64,000 nt of DNA from Pseudomonadota bacterium (GCA_018819925.1 JAHJPG010000091.1:32376-96375); one strand, 5' to 3'; shown: positions 1 to 8,868, counted from the first letter of the stretch. Notes: generated by a model not told the origin, from the sequence alone. Numbers and translations: made by a program.

Positions 1-125
1 TGAGCTACTGCGAGGACAAGCTGGCTTACTACAAGATCCCCCGCATAATCGAGTTCGTGGGGGAGGTGCCCCGCACCGACGTGGGCAAGGTCTCGCGCCG
101 CGAGCTGCGGGAAGAGGAGAGCTAG
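1..125 (+). CDS. AMP-forming acyl-CoA synthetase, C-terminal end (partial)
   Basis: Only the last 40 codons lie in the window; the gene begins upstream. The reading frame (codons from base 3, stop TAG at 123-125) gives a C-terminal subdomain of the acyl-CoA synthetase (ANL) family. The visible motif PRTDVGKVSRREL contains the lysine that catalyses adenylate formation in this family. It is followed after 2 bp by livG on the same strand, so it is the upstream part of the same catabolic operon. This lysine is the usual target of AcuA/Pat-type acetylation. The substrate cannot be judged from this fragment. Confidence 0.85.
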   Translation, partial: SYCEDKLAYYKIPRIIEFVGEVPRTDVGKVSRRELREEES

Positions 126-127
126 CC

Positions 128-913
128 TTGGAAGACGTCATCCTCGAAATCGAGGGCCTGAGCAAGAGCTTCGGCGGCCTCCAAGCGGTGAGCGATGTTT
201 CCTTTAGCATCGGACGCAACGAGATCGTCGGGCTCATCGGGCCAAACGGCGCGGGCAAGTCCACGACCATCCGGCTGATCAGCGGCATCCTCAAGCCCTC
301 GTCGGGCACGGTGCGCTTCAAGGGCAAAAACATCACCGACAAGCCGGTGTGGGACATCGTGAACATGGGCCTGGCATCGACCTTCCAAGTGGTCAAGCCC
401 TTCCGCCAACTCCCGGTGGCGGCCAACGTCATGGTGGCTTGCCTCTGCCCCAGGGCCAAGAGGCACGGCGAGTGGGTGAAGACCGTGGAGCTCAGGGCGC
501 GCGACGCCCTGGAGTTCGCGGGCATAGCAGACCTGGCCTTGGAGCCGGCGTCGGTGCTTTCCCACGGCGATCTCAAGCGGCTGGAGTTGGCCCGGGCCAT
601 CGCCACCGAGCCCGAGCTGCTGCTGCTGGACGAGCCCTTCGGCGGCCTGAACCCGGCCGAAACCAGCATGATCGCCCGCTCCCTGAAACGGCTGCACAAG
701 GGCGGCCGCTTCGGCCGCCTGCACAGCGAGGGCCCGGCAATGCTCATCGTGGAGCACAAGCTGGCCGACCTCATGCCGATCCTGGATCGGGTGGTGGTCA
801 TCAACTTCGGGCGAATCCTGGCCGTGGGCACGCCGGAGGAGATCGTCAACAACCCCGCGGTCATCGAGGCCTATTTGGGCAAGGAGGTTGGGAACCTTGT
901 ATCTGGAAGTTAG
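128..913 (+). CDS. livG: Branched-chain-amino-acid-type ABC transporter ATPase (LivG-like)
   Basis: This is the ATP-binding subunit of a high-affinity branched-chain amino acid (HAAT) type importer. It has a Walker A (GPNGAGKST, about residue 38), a divergent signature LSHGDLKRLE, Walker B (LLLLDEP) and an H-loop (IVEH). The protein (261 aa) starts with TTG at 128, preceded by GAGGAG at 114-119 inside the previous gene. A short extra loop (residues about 190-203) precedes the H-loop. It overlaps livF. Location inside a fatty/aromatic acid degradation operon suggests import of an organic acid rather than an amino acid; that is inference. The permease and binding-protein genes are not in the window. 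Confidence 0.9.
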   Translation: MEDVILEIEGLSKSFGGLQAVSDVSFSIGRNEIVGLIGPNGAGKSTTIRLISGILKPSSGTVRFKGKNITDKPVWDIVNMGLASTFQVVKPFRQLPVAANVMVACLCPRAKRHGEWVKTVELRARDALEFAGIADLALEPASVLSHGDLKRLELARAIATEPELLLLDEPFGGLNPAETSMIARSLKRLHKGGRFGRLHSEGPAMLIVEHKLADLMPILDRVVVINFGRILAVGTPEEIVNNPAVIEAYLGKEVGNLVSGS

Positions 914-1646
914 GAACCTGACCGTCCTCTATGACCGGGCGATGGTGCTCAACAACGTCAGCCTCAATGTGGAGAAGGGCGAAGCCGTGGGTCTGGTAGG
1001 GCCCAACGGAGCGGGCAAGAGCACCATGATGCGCGCCATAACCGGCCTGGTGCAATGGGAGAAGGACTCCCTCAAGGGCACCACCAAGGGCAAGATCACC
1101 ATCGAGGGCAGCGTGGTGTTCAACGGCGAGGAGCTCATAAACGTTCCCGCTCCCCGCATAGCTCAGCGGGGGCTCATCCTTTGCCCCGAGCGCGGCAGGC
1201 CCTTTAGGGAGATGACCGTCAAGGAAAACCTGGAGGCCGGCGCCTACTTGGTGAAAGACAAAAGGGTTATCAAGGATAGCCTGGACAAGGTCTACTACCT
1301 GTTCCCGCGCCTGAAGGAGCGCATAGACCAGGTTTCCGGCACCCTGTCAGGCGGCGAGAGGACCATGCTCTCCATTGGGCGGGCCCTTATGTCTCAGGCC
1401 AAGCTGCTGCTCATCGACGAGCCTTCCACGGGACTGGCGCCGTTGGTCAAGCAGGACCTGTTCACCCGCATCAAGGACGTGCATGGCCTGGGCATCACCA
1501 TACTCTTGGTGGAGCAGGACATAAGCTTCGCTTTCGATCTGGCGCCGCGCAACTATGTTTTGTCCCAGGGCAAGATGATAACCCAAGGGTCCCCGGAAGA
1601 GCTTTTGGCCGACGAGAGCATCCGGCGAACCTACCCGGGGCTCTAG
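897..1646 (+). CDS. livF: Branched-chain-amino-acid-type ABC transporter ATPase (LivF-like)
   Basis: This is the second ATPase of the same importer, with Walker A GPNGAGKST, a canonical LSGGE signature and Walker B LLLIDEP followed by STGLAP, typical of LivF. TTG at 888 is also in frame, but AAGGAGG at 881-887 abuts it directly and lies 9 bp before TTG 897, so 897 is the better start. It overlaps the end of livG by 17 bp, which implies translational coupling. A roughly 20-residue insert follows the Walker A region (about residues 55-75). LivG and LivF together power an importer whose membrane subunits are outside the window. Confidence 0.88.
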   Translation: MYLEVRNLTVLYDRAMVLNNVSLNVEKGEAVGLVGPNGAGKSTMMRAITGLVQWEKDSLKGTTKGKITIEGSVVFNGEELINVPAPRIAQRGLILCPERGRPFREMTVKENLEAGAYLVKDKRVIKDSLDKVYYLFPRLKERIDQVSGTLSGGERTMLSIGRALMSQAKLLLIDEPSTGLAPLVKQDLFTRIKDVHGLGITILLVEQDISFAFDLAPRNYVLSQGKMITQGSPEELLADESIRRTYPGL

Positions 1647-1648
1647 TC

Positions 1649-2422
1649 ATGGGACAGCCAAGCATAAGCCGCGGGCCCGTGTTTGAGGATCTGCAAGAAA
1701 AGGTGGTGGTGGTCACCGGCGCGGCCCGGGGCATAGGCCGCCGGGTGGCCGAAGCCTTTGGCGCGGCGGGAAGCAAGGTGCTGGCCGCGGACCTGTCCGA
1801 GGAGGTGCTAGGCCTGACCGGGCCCGACCCCGGCCCTGGCCGGTGGATCAACCAGCGCTGCGATGTGTCCGACCAGGAATCGGTGGCCGCCATGGTGGAG
1901 CGTTGTCTGCTGGACCTGGGGCCGCCGGATGTCCTGCTGAATATCGCCGCGATCAGCCAACCGCGCCAGGTCATGGACATGTCCTTGAAGCATTGGCAGC
2001 GCACCATCGAGACCAACCTGAACTCGGTATTTATTTGCACCAAAGCGTTTCTCCCCCACATGGTTCAACGGCAGGCGGGCAGCGTCATCAGTTTTTCCTC
2101 CCTGGTGGCGGCCACCGGCGGCCACACCAGCGCGCATTACGCCGCGGCCAAGGCGGGAGTGGAGGGCTTCACCCGCAGCCTGGCCCTGGAGGTGGGCGGC
2201 TATGGGGTCAGGGTAAACACGGTGGCGCCGGGCATGGTGGAAACCATGATGCTGGCGCTGATGCCGGGGCCGCAGCAAGAGCGTCTCGTCGCCAGGACTC
2301 CCCTGCGCCGTTGCGGGCGGCCGGACGACTTTGTCGGCGTGTGCATGCTGCTGGCTTCCGATGCGGGCAGCTACATCACCGGCCAGACGATTCACGTAAA
2401 CGGCGGCCTGTACATGAACTGA
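1649..2422 (+). CDS. SDR-family NAD(P)-dependent dehydrogenase (FabG-like)
   Basis: This is a short-chain dehydrogenase/reductase of 257 aa. The cofactor-binding TGAARGIG lies at residues 23-30, the active-site Tyr-Lys pair is in YAAAK (Tyr164, Lys168), and the C-terminus has the usual SDR pattern (ITGQTIHVNGG). In this operon it probably oxidises a 3-hydroxyacyl-CoA to the 3-oxoacyl-CoA. It starts 2 bp after livF. About 18 extra N-terminal residues precede the Rossmann fold. The acidic residue near the end of beta-2 (AADLSEE) suggests NAD rather than NADP; this is inferred. Confidence 0.88.
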   Translation: MGQPSISRGPVFEDLQEKVVVVTGAARGIGRRVAEAFGAAGSKVLAADLSEEVLGLTGPDPGPGRWINQRCDVSDQESVAAMVERCLLDLGPPDVLLNIAAISQPRQVMDMSLKHWQRTIETNLNSVFICTKAFLPHMVQRQAGSVISFSSLVAATGGHTSAHYAAAKAGVEGFTRSLALEVGGYGVRVNTVAPGMVETMMLALMPGPQQERLVARTPLRRCGRPDDFVGVCMLLASDAGSYITGQTIHVNGGLYMN

Positions 2423-2504
2423 CACTCTTGGGCCCGCGGGGAGACGCGCCCCTTGGCGGCGCAAAACTTAAAAGGCACAAGCAACTTTCCAAGAGAGAGA
2501 AGGC

Positions 2505-3650
2505 ATGGACTACAGCTTTACAGATGAGCAGATGATGCTGCGCGACACCATCGCCCGCTTCATGGAAACCGAGGCGACGCGGGAGGTGATCGAGGAGATA
2601 GAGAAGGCCAACGAGTTCCCCCACGCCTTGGTGGACAAGCTCAGTGAGTTGGGCTTCATGGGCATCAACGTGCCCGAAGAGTACGGCGGACAGGCGGGTA
2701 CGGTCATCGACGAGATGATTCTCTTTGAACAGATCGCCAAGCGCCTGCCGGTGTTGGCCTGGGCGGCGGGCAATGTGATCCTCTACGGCAACAATATCAT
2801 CAACACCAACGGCAACCAGGAGCAAAAGGAAAAGTTCCTTCCCCTGCTGGTGGAGGGCAAGCTCAAGTTTTGCTTCGCGCTCACCGAGGCCAACGTGGGC
2901 TCGGACGCGGCCCAGTTGCAGACCAAGGCGGAGTTGAAAGACGGCCGCTACGTCATCAACGGGGCCAAGATGTTCATCACCGGGGCGGGCATCGCCGACT
3001 ACGTGGTGACCAACGCCCGCACCGGAGGCCCGGGCATGGACGGCATCACCGCCTTTTTGGTGCCTGGGAGCGCCGCGGGATACAGCGCCTCGCCCATCAA
3101 CAACCTGGGTCACAAGGGCTCCAACACCTGCGCGGTGACCTATCAAGACGTGGAGGCGGGGCCGGAGGACATTTTGGGCGGCCCCGAGCAGATCAACCAG
3201 GGATGGCGTCAGATGATGCGCCTGCTCAACTCCGAGCGCCTGGTGCTGTCTTCCTGCGCCATCGGCATCGCCCAGGCGGCCCTGGATTACGCCCTGGCCT
3301 ATGCCAAGGAGCGGGTGCAGTTCGGCCGCCCCATCGGCCGTTTCCAGGCCATACAAAACAAGCTGGTGAACATGGCCACCGAGGTGGAGGCGGCGCGGCG
3401 GCTGGCTTATTACGCCGGGTGGATGGAAGTGAACCATATGCCCTGCGTAAAGGAAACCTCCATGGCCAAGCTCTATTCGGCGGAGGTGGCCAAAAGGTGC
3501 GCCATGGATTGCGTGCAGATATTGTGGGGCTATGGCTACGCCATGGAATACGACGCCCAACGTTTTCTGCGCGACTCGCTGGTCTACTCCATCGGGGGGG
3601 GCACCAGCGAAATACAGATGAACATCATCGCCAAGCAGATGGGGCTGTAA
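2505..3650 (+). CDS. Acyl-CoA dehydrogenase (first of two)
   Basis: This is a flavoprotein of 381 aa, full length for the family, predicted to make the alpha,beta double bond of an acyl-CoA and pass electrons to ETF. It contains the FAD-binding ALTEANVGSD segment, REQFG-like ERVQFGRPI, and the C-terminal GGGTSEIQ. The position of the medium-chain-type catalytic Glu (YEGT) is Gly here (IGGGT). A Glu is present in the NSERLVL segment, where isovaleryl- and long-chain-type enzymes carry their base. The start has an AGAGAGAAGG ribosome site. A second, diverged acyl-CoA dehydrogenase lies at 8923. Confidence 0.92.
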   Translation: MDYSFTDEQMMLRDTIARFMETEATREVIEEIEKANEFPHALVDKLSELGFMGINVPEEYGGQAGTVIDEMILFEQIAKRLPVLAWAAGNVILYGNNIINTNGNQEQKEKFLPLLVEGKLKFCFALTEANVGSDAAQLQTKAELKDGRYVINGAKMFITGAGIADYVVTNARTGGPGMDGITAFLVPGSAAGYSASPINNLGHKGSNTCAVTYQDVEAGPEDILGGPEQINQGWRQMMRLLNSERLVLSSCAIGIAQAALDYALAYAKERVQFGRPIGRFQAIQNKLVNMATEVEAARRLAYYAGWMEVNHMPCVKETSMAKLYSAEVAKRCAMDCVQILWGYGYAMEYDAQRFLRDSLVYSIGGGTSEIQMNIIAKQMGL

Positions 3651-3690
3651 GCCCAGCCAACCTGCCGGCAAGACTGGAATGGAGTTGTTA

Positions 3691-4875
3691 ATGAGCAGCT
3701 TGAAGAACAAGGTGGCCATAGTAGGAATCGGCGAGGTGCCCACCGGCCGGTTTCCGGAGAAGGCGGCCATATACCACGCCATAGAATCGGCCCGTTTGGC
3801 CATCGCCGACGCGGGGATAAGCAAGGACGACATCGATTTCGTAATGCCCACCGCTTCCCTGTACAGCTCCCAGTTCAACACGGAGCTGGTCACCTGCCGC
3901 ATCCCCGAGGAACTGGGCCTTAAAAACGCCCACACCAACTGCCAGATCTTTGCCGGCGGCTCCAGCGGAAGCTGCTTTTTGTCCATGGCCGGCAGCCTTA
4001 TCAACAGCGGCGTGGCCAAATACGTGCTGTGCGCCCACGCCGAAAGATTGGGCACCGGCGTAACGGCCCAAGGCGGCATCGACCTGTTCTCCCAGGCCGG
4101 CATCTCGGTGGAGTGGGAAGTGCCTTACGGTCAGCACTATTCTTCCATCGCCGCCATGTCCACCGGGCGCTATCTGCACGAGACCGGCTGCACCGACGAG
4201 CACATGGCCGCCGTGTGCGTGTCCAACCGCAAGTGGGCCGAGCTCAATCCCAACGCCGCCTTCCGCAAGCCCCTCAGCCTGGAGGAGGTGCTTTCGTCCA
4301 AGATGCTCTCGACCCCGCTACGGGCCAAGCAGTCCAACATGCTTTTCGACGGAGGCTCGGCCTTCATAATCACCTCGGCGGAAAGGGCCCGCGACCTCAC
4401 CGACCGGCCGGCCTACCTTTTGGGGACCGGCGGCCGGGTGACCCACTTCGCCTTTTCCCAGGAGCCCGACGTTACCCGTTTCGGCTGGGCCCAGGCCGGG
4501 AAAGACGCCTTCGAGGAGGCGGGGATCACCCCCCAGGACGTCGACGTGGCCGAAATTTACGACTCCTATCCCATCTATCAGATCATCGGGCTGGAGGAGC
4601 TGGGCTTCTGCGGCCGGGGCGAGGCGGGCGAGCTTTTCCTCAAGGGCGACACCTGGCCCGGCGGAAAACTGCCCTGCACCACCAACGGCGGCATGCTTTC
4701 CCAGGGGCATACCGGCGCGGGGGGCGGGGTGGCCCTTATCGTGGAGGCCGCCCGCCAGCTCATGGGCAAGGCCGGGGACAGGCAGGTGCCCGGGGCCCGT
4801 TTCGCCGTGGAGACGGGAACCGGCGGCACCTATATGGACGCACAAGTTTCGGTGCTGGGCACCGAGATAGTTTAA
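3691..4875 (+). CDS. Thiolase-fold protein (SCP2/lipid-transfer type), nucleophilic Cys apparently missing
   Basis: The protein (394 aa) has the two-domain thiolase fold of the SCP2/Ltp type. ATG 3691 is chosen because GGAG at 3681-3684 lies 6 bp upstream; ATG 3679 would have no ribosome site. Where true thiolases have the acylated cysteine (A-C-x-S), this protein reads IFAGGSSG, with Phe87 at the expected position and a Cys three residues earlier (Cys84). The C-terminal GHTGAGG histidine loop is kept. It is followed 8 bp later by a DUF35 gene. Such pairs include Ltp2/ChsH2-type retro-aldolases and BbsA/BbsB-type thiolases. Exact chemistry is uncertain. Confidence 0.85.
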   Translation: MSSLKNKVAIVGIGEVPTGRFPEKAAIYHAIESARLAIADAGISKDDIDFVMPTASLYSSQFNTELVTCRIPEELGLKNAHTNCQIFAGGSSGSCFLSMAGSLINSGVAKYVLCAHAERLGTGVTAQGGIDLFSQAGISVEWEVPYGQHYSSIAAMSTGRYLHETGCTDEHMAAVCVSNRKWAELNPNAAFRKPLSLEEVLSSKMLSTPLRAKQSNMLFDGGSAFIITSAERARDLTDRPAYLLGTGGRVTHFAFSQEPDVTRFGWAQAGKDAFEEAGITPQDVDVAEIYDSYPIYQIIGLEELGFCGRGEAGELFLKGDTWPGGKLPCTTNGGMLSQGHTGAGGGVALIVEAARQLMGKAGDRQVPGARFAVETGTGGTYMDAQVSVLGTEIV

Positions 4876-4883
4876 GGAGCGGC

Positions 4884-5300
4884 ATGATGAGCACCAACCA
4901 GAAACCCGGCCCGGTGGTCAATGAATGGGCCCGTCCCTATTGGGATTACGCCAAGCAAAACAAGTTTTGCCTGCAACAGTGCAACGATTGCGGCAAGCAC
5001 ATCTTCTATCCCCGCATCGCTTGCCCCCATTGCGGCTCCAGCGATGTGAAGTGGGTGGAGGTTTCGGGCAAGGGCCGCATCTACTCCTACACGGTGGTGG
5101 AAAACAACGCGCCTTCGGCTTTTCAGGCCGACGTTCCCTACGTGGTGGCCATCATCAAGCTGGAGGAAGGCGTCCAACTGCTGAGTAACGTGGTGGAGTG
5201 CGATCCTTATCAGCTTGAGTTCGACATGCCGGTGGAAGTCGTCTTCGAAAAGCTGGACGAAGAGGTCACCTTGCCCAAGTTCCGGCCCGTGAAGGGCTAA
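4884..5300 (+). CDS. DUF35 zinc-ribbon/OB-fold acyl-CoA-binding partner protein
   Basis: The protein (138 aa) has an N-terminal rubredoxin-like zinc ribbon formed by two CxxC pairs (CNDCGK and CPHCGS, residues about 33-53), followed by an OB-fold domain (GKGRIYSYTVV, PYVVAIIKLEEG). DUF35 proteins bind CoA esters and form complexes with thiolase-fold enzymes encoded beside them, as in BbsA/BbsB and Ltp2/DUF35 aldolases. AAGGAG at 4874-4879 precedes the ATG pair at 4884/4887. The gene is almost contiguous with the thiolase-like gene at 3691, its likely partner. Confidence 0.88.
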   Translation: MMSTNQKPGPVVNEWARPYWDYAKQNKFCLQQCNDCGKHIFYPRIACPHCGSSDVKWVEVSGKGRIYSYTVVENNAPSAFQADVPYVVAIIKLEEGVQLLSNVVECDPYQLEFDMPVEVVFEKLDEEVTLPKFRPVKG

Positions 5301-5383
5301 AAGGCTACTCGGTCTCCCGCCGGCCCCGGGAGGCGGAGCAAAGCAGGACAAGCGGCGCCGCGCTGAATTTTAATGGCGCCAAA

Positions 5384-5413
5384 CCGCCGGGGGCGCGAAC
5401 ACGCCCCCGGCGG
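5384..5413 (+). repeat. Strong intercistronic stem-loop
   Basis: A perfect 12-bp inverted repeat (CCGCCGGGGGCG / CGCCCCCGGCGG) surrounds a 6-base loop CGAACA in the 177-bp gap between the DUF35 and MaoC genes. No T-run follows, so it does not look like an intrinsic terminator. An mRNA-processing or stabilising hairpin that adjusts expression within the operon is more likely; this is inference. Confidence 0.6.
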
Positions 5414-5477
5414 CGGGCCGACACCCGCCGCCGACCAGGCGCGGTTCAGCCAACCACAAACACGGCGAGACGAAGCA

Positions 5478-5927
5478 ATGCCAAAGGAAGTTTACGGAGA
5501 CGACTTCAATCCGGGGGACATCTATACCACCGCCCGCATTACCCTTACCGAGACTCACGTGGTGCAATGGGCCGGCTTGACCATGGACTTCTATCCCCTG
5601 CACATGGACAAGGTCTACGCGGAGCAAACCCAGTTCGGACAGCGTCTGGTGCATGGGCCCCTTATCTTCGCCATGGCCGTGGGGCTGGTGGGTTCGGCCG
5701 GCTTCGCGGGCAATTCCGCCATCGCCTGGCTGGGCGTGAACAACATGCGCATGCTCAAGCCGGTCTTCATAGGCGACAGCATCACGGTGGTGGTGGAAGT
5801 CATCGAAAAACGCGAGACCAAGTCCCCGGACAAGGGCGTCCAGACCTGGCGCTACACCGTCAAAAACCAGAACGGCCAAGACGTGATGGTTTTCGACTAC
5901 AACATGATGTTCCACATGAGGACCTGA
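5478..5927 (+). CDS. MaoC-family (R)-specific enoyl-CoA hydratase
   Basis: The protein (149 aa) has a single hot-dog fold of the MaoC hydratase family. The active-site Asp and His of hydratase motif 2 are visible in DFYPLHMD (residues about 34-41), followed by the hot-dog helix segment FGQRLVHGPL. It would hydrate the enoyl-CoA formed by one of the acyl-CoA dehydrogenases. ATG 5478 is chosen over an upstream in-frame start at 5373, because the upstream residues are low-complexity and fall on the intergenic hairpin. It lies between the DUF35 gene and a second thiolase gene. Confidence 0.9.
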   Translation: MPKEVYGDDFNPGDIYTTARITLTETHVVQWAGLTMDFYPLHMDKVYAEQTQFGQRLVHGPLIFAMAVGLVGSAGFAGNSAIAWLGVNNMRMLKPVFIGDSITVVVEVIEKRETKSPDKGVQTWRYTVKNQNGQDVMVFDYNMMFHMRT

Positions 5928-5988
5928 GGCCGCCGGCAAATGCGCGTTTAAGGATTTGGCCGCTCGGCAACAAGGAGCTGGGGTGAAG

Positions 5989-7239
5989 ATGACGGAAGTA
6001 TATGTGTTGGGGTCCTACAGCACCCGATTCGAAAAAAGGCTGGCGGACTCCATGAAGGATTTGACCCGGGAAGCCTATCTTGGGGTTCTTGGCGACGCCG
6101 AACTGGTAGACGGGCGCGATATCGATTTCGCCTGGTTCTCCAACTGCTCAATGGGCACCTTGTGGGAGCAGGATCTCATTCGCGGCCACGTATGCCTTTC
6201 GCCCCTGGTTGAGGAGGGGTTGTTTCCCGAGAGGGTGCCGGTGATAAACGTGGAGGGCGCCTGCTCCAGCGCATCCATGGCCTTCCACGGCGCCTGGAAG
6301 GACATCTTGAGCGGCCAAAGCAATCTCTCCCTGGCCATCGGCGCCGACAAGTTCTACCACCCGGACATGGAGCGGGTGGTTCTGGCCTACGAGCACGGAG
6401 TGGACCGTCTGGACAAGGCGCGCTTGGTCTCTGAGTACCAGGCGGCGGCGGCAGAGTGCGGGCGCGAATTCAAGCTGGGAGCCGGGCACACCATTTTCAT
6501 GGACACCTACGCCATGCAGGCCTGTTGGCACATGGCCAATTGGGGGACCACCCAGGAGCAGATAGGCATGGTGGCGGCCAAGAACCACTACAACGGCTCC
6601 CTGAACCCCAAGGCCCAATATCAGTTCGAGGTGCCCCTGGACAAGGTGCTCAAGGATTACCTGGTGAGCTATCCCTTGACCCGCTCCATGTGCGCCCCCA
6701 TCGGCGACGGGGCGGCTGCGGTTCTGCTCTGCTCGCGGGAGTTTCTGGATTCCCAGCCGGAGCCGGTGCGGCGCCGGGCGGTGAAGGTCAAGGCAAGCGT
6801 GTTGTCTTCGGGCAAGCACCGCCACCCCTCCGAGCCCAGCCTGAGCAAGTGGGCCGCGGACAAGGCCTATGCCATGGCCGGCATTTCGCCCGGAGATGTG
6901 GATGTGGCCGAGGTGCATGACGCCACCTCTTTTTGCGAGATATATCAGTCGGAGATGCTGGGCTTCTGCCCTCCTGGGCAGGGGGGACGGTTGGTGGAGT
7001 CAGGGGCCACCGCCCTGGGCGGGGTCATCCCCATAAACACCTCGGGCGGGCTGGTTTCCAAGGGCCACCCGGTGGGGGCCACCGGGCTTTCCATGATCTA
7101 CGAGTTGATAACTCAACTGCGCCACGAGGCCGGGCCTCGACAGGTGGAGGGCGCGGCTATAGCCCTGGCCGAGAACGGCGGGGGGGTGATTTCCACCGAG
7201 GAGTTCGCCTGCAGCATCACCATTTTGCAGAAGGCATGA
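5989..7239 (+). CDS. Thiolase (acetyl-CoA acyltransferase, SCP2-type) with intact Cys
   Basis: This is a second thiolase-superfamily protein (416 aa). Unlike its neighbour at 3691 it keeps the nucleophile, in VEGACSSAS (Cys92), and the histidine in SKGHPVGATG (His360). The last catalytic cysteine position reads ENGGG, as in several SCP2-like members. It probably performs the thiolytic cleavage that releases acetyl-CoA or another short acyl-CoA. The start is ambiguous: AAGGAG at 5972-5977 is 5 bp from GTG 5983 and 11 bp from ATG 5989, and both are in frame. It follows the MaoC gene by about 60 bp. Confidence 0.88.
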   Translation: MTEVYVLGSYSTRFEKRLADSMKDLTREAYLGVLGDAELVDGRDIDFAWFSNCSMGTLWEQDLIRGHVCLSPLVEEGLFPERVPVINVEGACSSASMAFHGAWKDILSGQSNLSLAIGADKFYHPDMERVVLAYEHGVDRLDKARLVSEYQAAAAECGREFKLGAGHTIFMDTYAMQACWHMANWGTTQEQIGMVAAKNHYNGSLNPKAQYQFEVPLDKVLKDYLVSYPLTRSMCAPIGDGAAAVLLCSREFLDSQPEPVRRRAVKVKASVLSSGKHRHPSEPSLSKWAADKAYAMAGISPGDVDVAEVHDATSFCEIYQSEMLGFCPPGQGGRLVESGATALGGVIPINTSGGLVSKGHPVGATGLSMIYELITQLRHEAGPRQVEGAAIALAENGGGVISTEEFACSITILQKA

Positions 7240-7290
7240 CCCGCGCTGAATAGCGGGACTTAACGGCACAAGGCCAGTGGAGCGATAGAT

Positions 7291-8868
7291 ATGATCGGGC
7301 ACACCCTAGGCGGCTTGTATGATCGAGCGGTTCAGTTTTTTAAAGACCGGCCAGCCCTGATTTTCGGGGATACGACCTACACCTATGAAGAAATGGGCCT
7401 CAACGCGGCGCGTCTGGCCAATGGTCTGCGCAGGTTGGGCCACCAAAAGGGCGACCGCATCGCCTTCCTCATGTCCAACTGCCCCGAGTACGTATTTTGC
7501 GAATACGCCGCGGCAAAGACCGGCTGCGTCAGGGTGCCCCTGGCGGTGCTCTTGAGCGGCAACGACCACGTTTACATGCTTAACCAGTCCGAGGCCGTCA
7601 GCCTTATCTACCACCAGAAGATGACCGAGCGGGTTTTGGCCATGATTCCCCACCTGGAAACGGTCAAGCACTTCATCTGCGTGGGCCCGGACGCGGAGGC
7701 CGTGCCCAAGGGGCACCTGCACCTCAACGAAATGATGATCCAACTGGAGCCCGACTGGGGCCCGGAGGTGGAAATAGACCCGGAAGACCTGGCGGGCATC
7801 TACTACACCGGGGGCACCACCGGCAAGCCCAAAGGGGTGATGCTCTCCCATCGCGCCTGGGTCTACACCATTCTCATTGAGATGTTGGAGTTCGAGATAG
7901 CCTGGAACGAGGTCTTCGCCTACCCGACCCCACTGACCCACGCCGGGGGCTGCCTAATGCTGCCGGTCATGCTGCGCGGTGGCAAGTGCGTCATCCTGGA
8001 TCACTTCGAGCCCAAGCTTTTCATGGAGGCCGTGGAAAAGAACAAGGTCACCGCCACCTTCCTGGTGCCCACCATGATCTATGTGCTCCTGGACCAGCCA
8101 GATTTGGCCTCCCACGACCTGAGCAGCCTGCGCAACGTTATCTACGGCGCTTCGGCCATCGCCCCGGAGCGCCTCAAGCAGGCCATCAACACCTTTGGCC
8201 CCATTTTCACCCAGCTTTTCGGCCAGACCGAGGCCCCCATGATGATAAGCTGCCTGCCCCGGGCCAGCCACGTGGTGGCCGACCCCCAGCGGGAGAGGGA
8301 AATCTTCAGCTCGGCTGGACGTCCCACCTTCCACGCAGAAGTGAAGCTAGTGGACGAACAGGGCCGCGAGGTTGCCCAGGGCGACAGCGGCGAGGTCACG
8401 GTGCGCTGCGCCAACATGATGAGCGGCTATTTCAAGAACCCCGAGGCCACGGCCGAGACGGTGGTGGACGGCTGGCTGCACACCGGCGACATAGCCAAGC
8501 AGGACCAAGAGGGCTTCTTGTACATCGTGGATCGCAAGAAGGACATGATAATCAGCGGCGGCTTCAACATCTTCCCCCGGGAGATAGAAGACGTGCTCTT
8601 CGAGCACCCGGCGGTGAAGGCCGCCGCCGTGGTTGGCGTACCCCATCCCAAGTGGGGCGAGGAGGTCAAGGCGGTGGTGGTCCTCGCTCCCGGAGGGGAA
8701 GCGTCGGCCGAAGAGCTGATCGCCTTTGTCAAACAGCGCAAGGGCAGCTTGGTGGTGCCCAAAAGCTTGGAGTTCTGGCCGGAGATACCCCTGACCAACC
8801 TGGGCAAGGTGGACAAGAAGGCCATCCGGTCCAAGTTCTGGGAGGGGCGGGACCGCATGGTTTCCTAA
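7291..8868 (+). CDS. AMP-forming acyl-CoA synthetase/ligase
   Basis: This is a full-length ANL-superfamily ligase (525 aa) that activates a carboxylic acid to its CoA ester with ATP. Motifs in order: the P-loop YYTGGTTGKPKGV from Tyr171, GQTEAP, the hinge HTGDIAKQDQEGFLYIVDR, and the C-terminal LGKVDKKAI with catalytic Lys506. GGAG at 7279-7282 supports ATG 7291. It sits between the second thiolase and the second acyl-CoA dehydrogenase, so it likely supplies the pathway's entry or intermediate CoA ester. Aromatic, medium-chain and branched acids are all possible. Lys506 is a candidate for acetyl-lysine control by the AcuA-like gene at 62492. Confidence 0.9.
   Translation: MIGHTLGGLYDRAVQFFKDRPALIFGDTTYTYEEMGLNAARLANGLRRLGHQKGDRIAFLMSNCPEYVFCEYAAAKTGCVRVPLAVLLSGNDHVYMLNQSEAVSLIYHQKMTERVLAMIPHLETVKHFICVGPDAEAVPKGHLHLNEMMIQLEPDWGPEVEIDPEDLAGIYYTGGTTGKPKGVMLSHRAWVYTILIEMLEFEIAWNEVFAYPTPLTHAGGCLMLPVMLRGGKCVILDHFEPKLFMEAVEKNKVTATFLVPTMIYVLLDQPDLASHDLSSLRNVIYGASAIAPERLKQAINTFGPIFTQLFGQTEAPMMISCLPRASHVVADPQREREIFSSAGRPTFHAEVKLVDEQGREVAQGDSGEVTVRCANMMSGYFKNPEATAETVVDGWLHTGDIAKQDQEGFLYIVDRKKDMIISGGFNIFPREIEDVLFEHPAVKAAAVVGVPHPKWGEEVKAVVVLAPGGEASAEELIAFVKQRKGSLVVPKSLEFWPEIPLTNLGKVDKKAIRSKFWEGRDRMVS

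Noticed and set aside
5384..5413. Intrinsic terminator between DUF35 and MaoC
   Set aside because: The hairpin is strong but no T-run follows on either strand, and the genes around it belong to one pathway.
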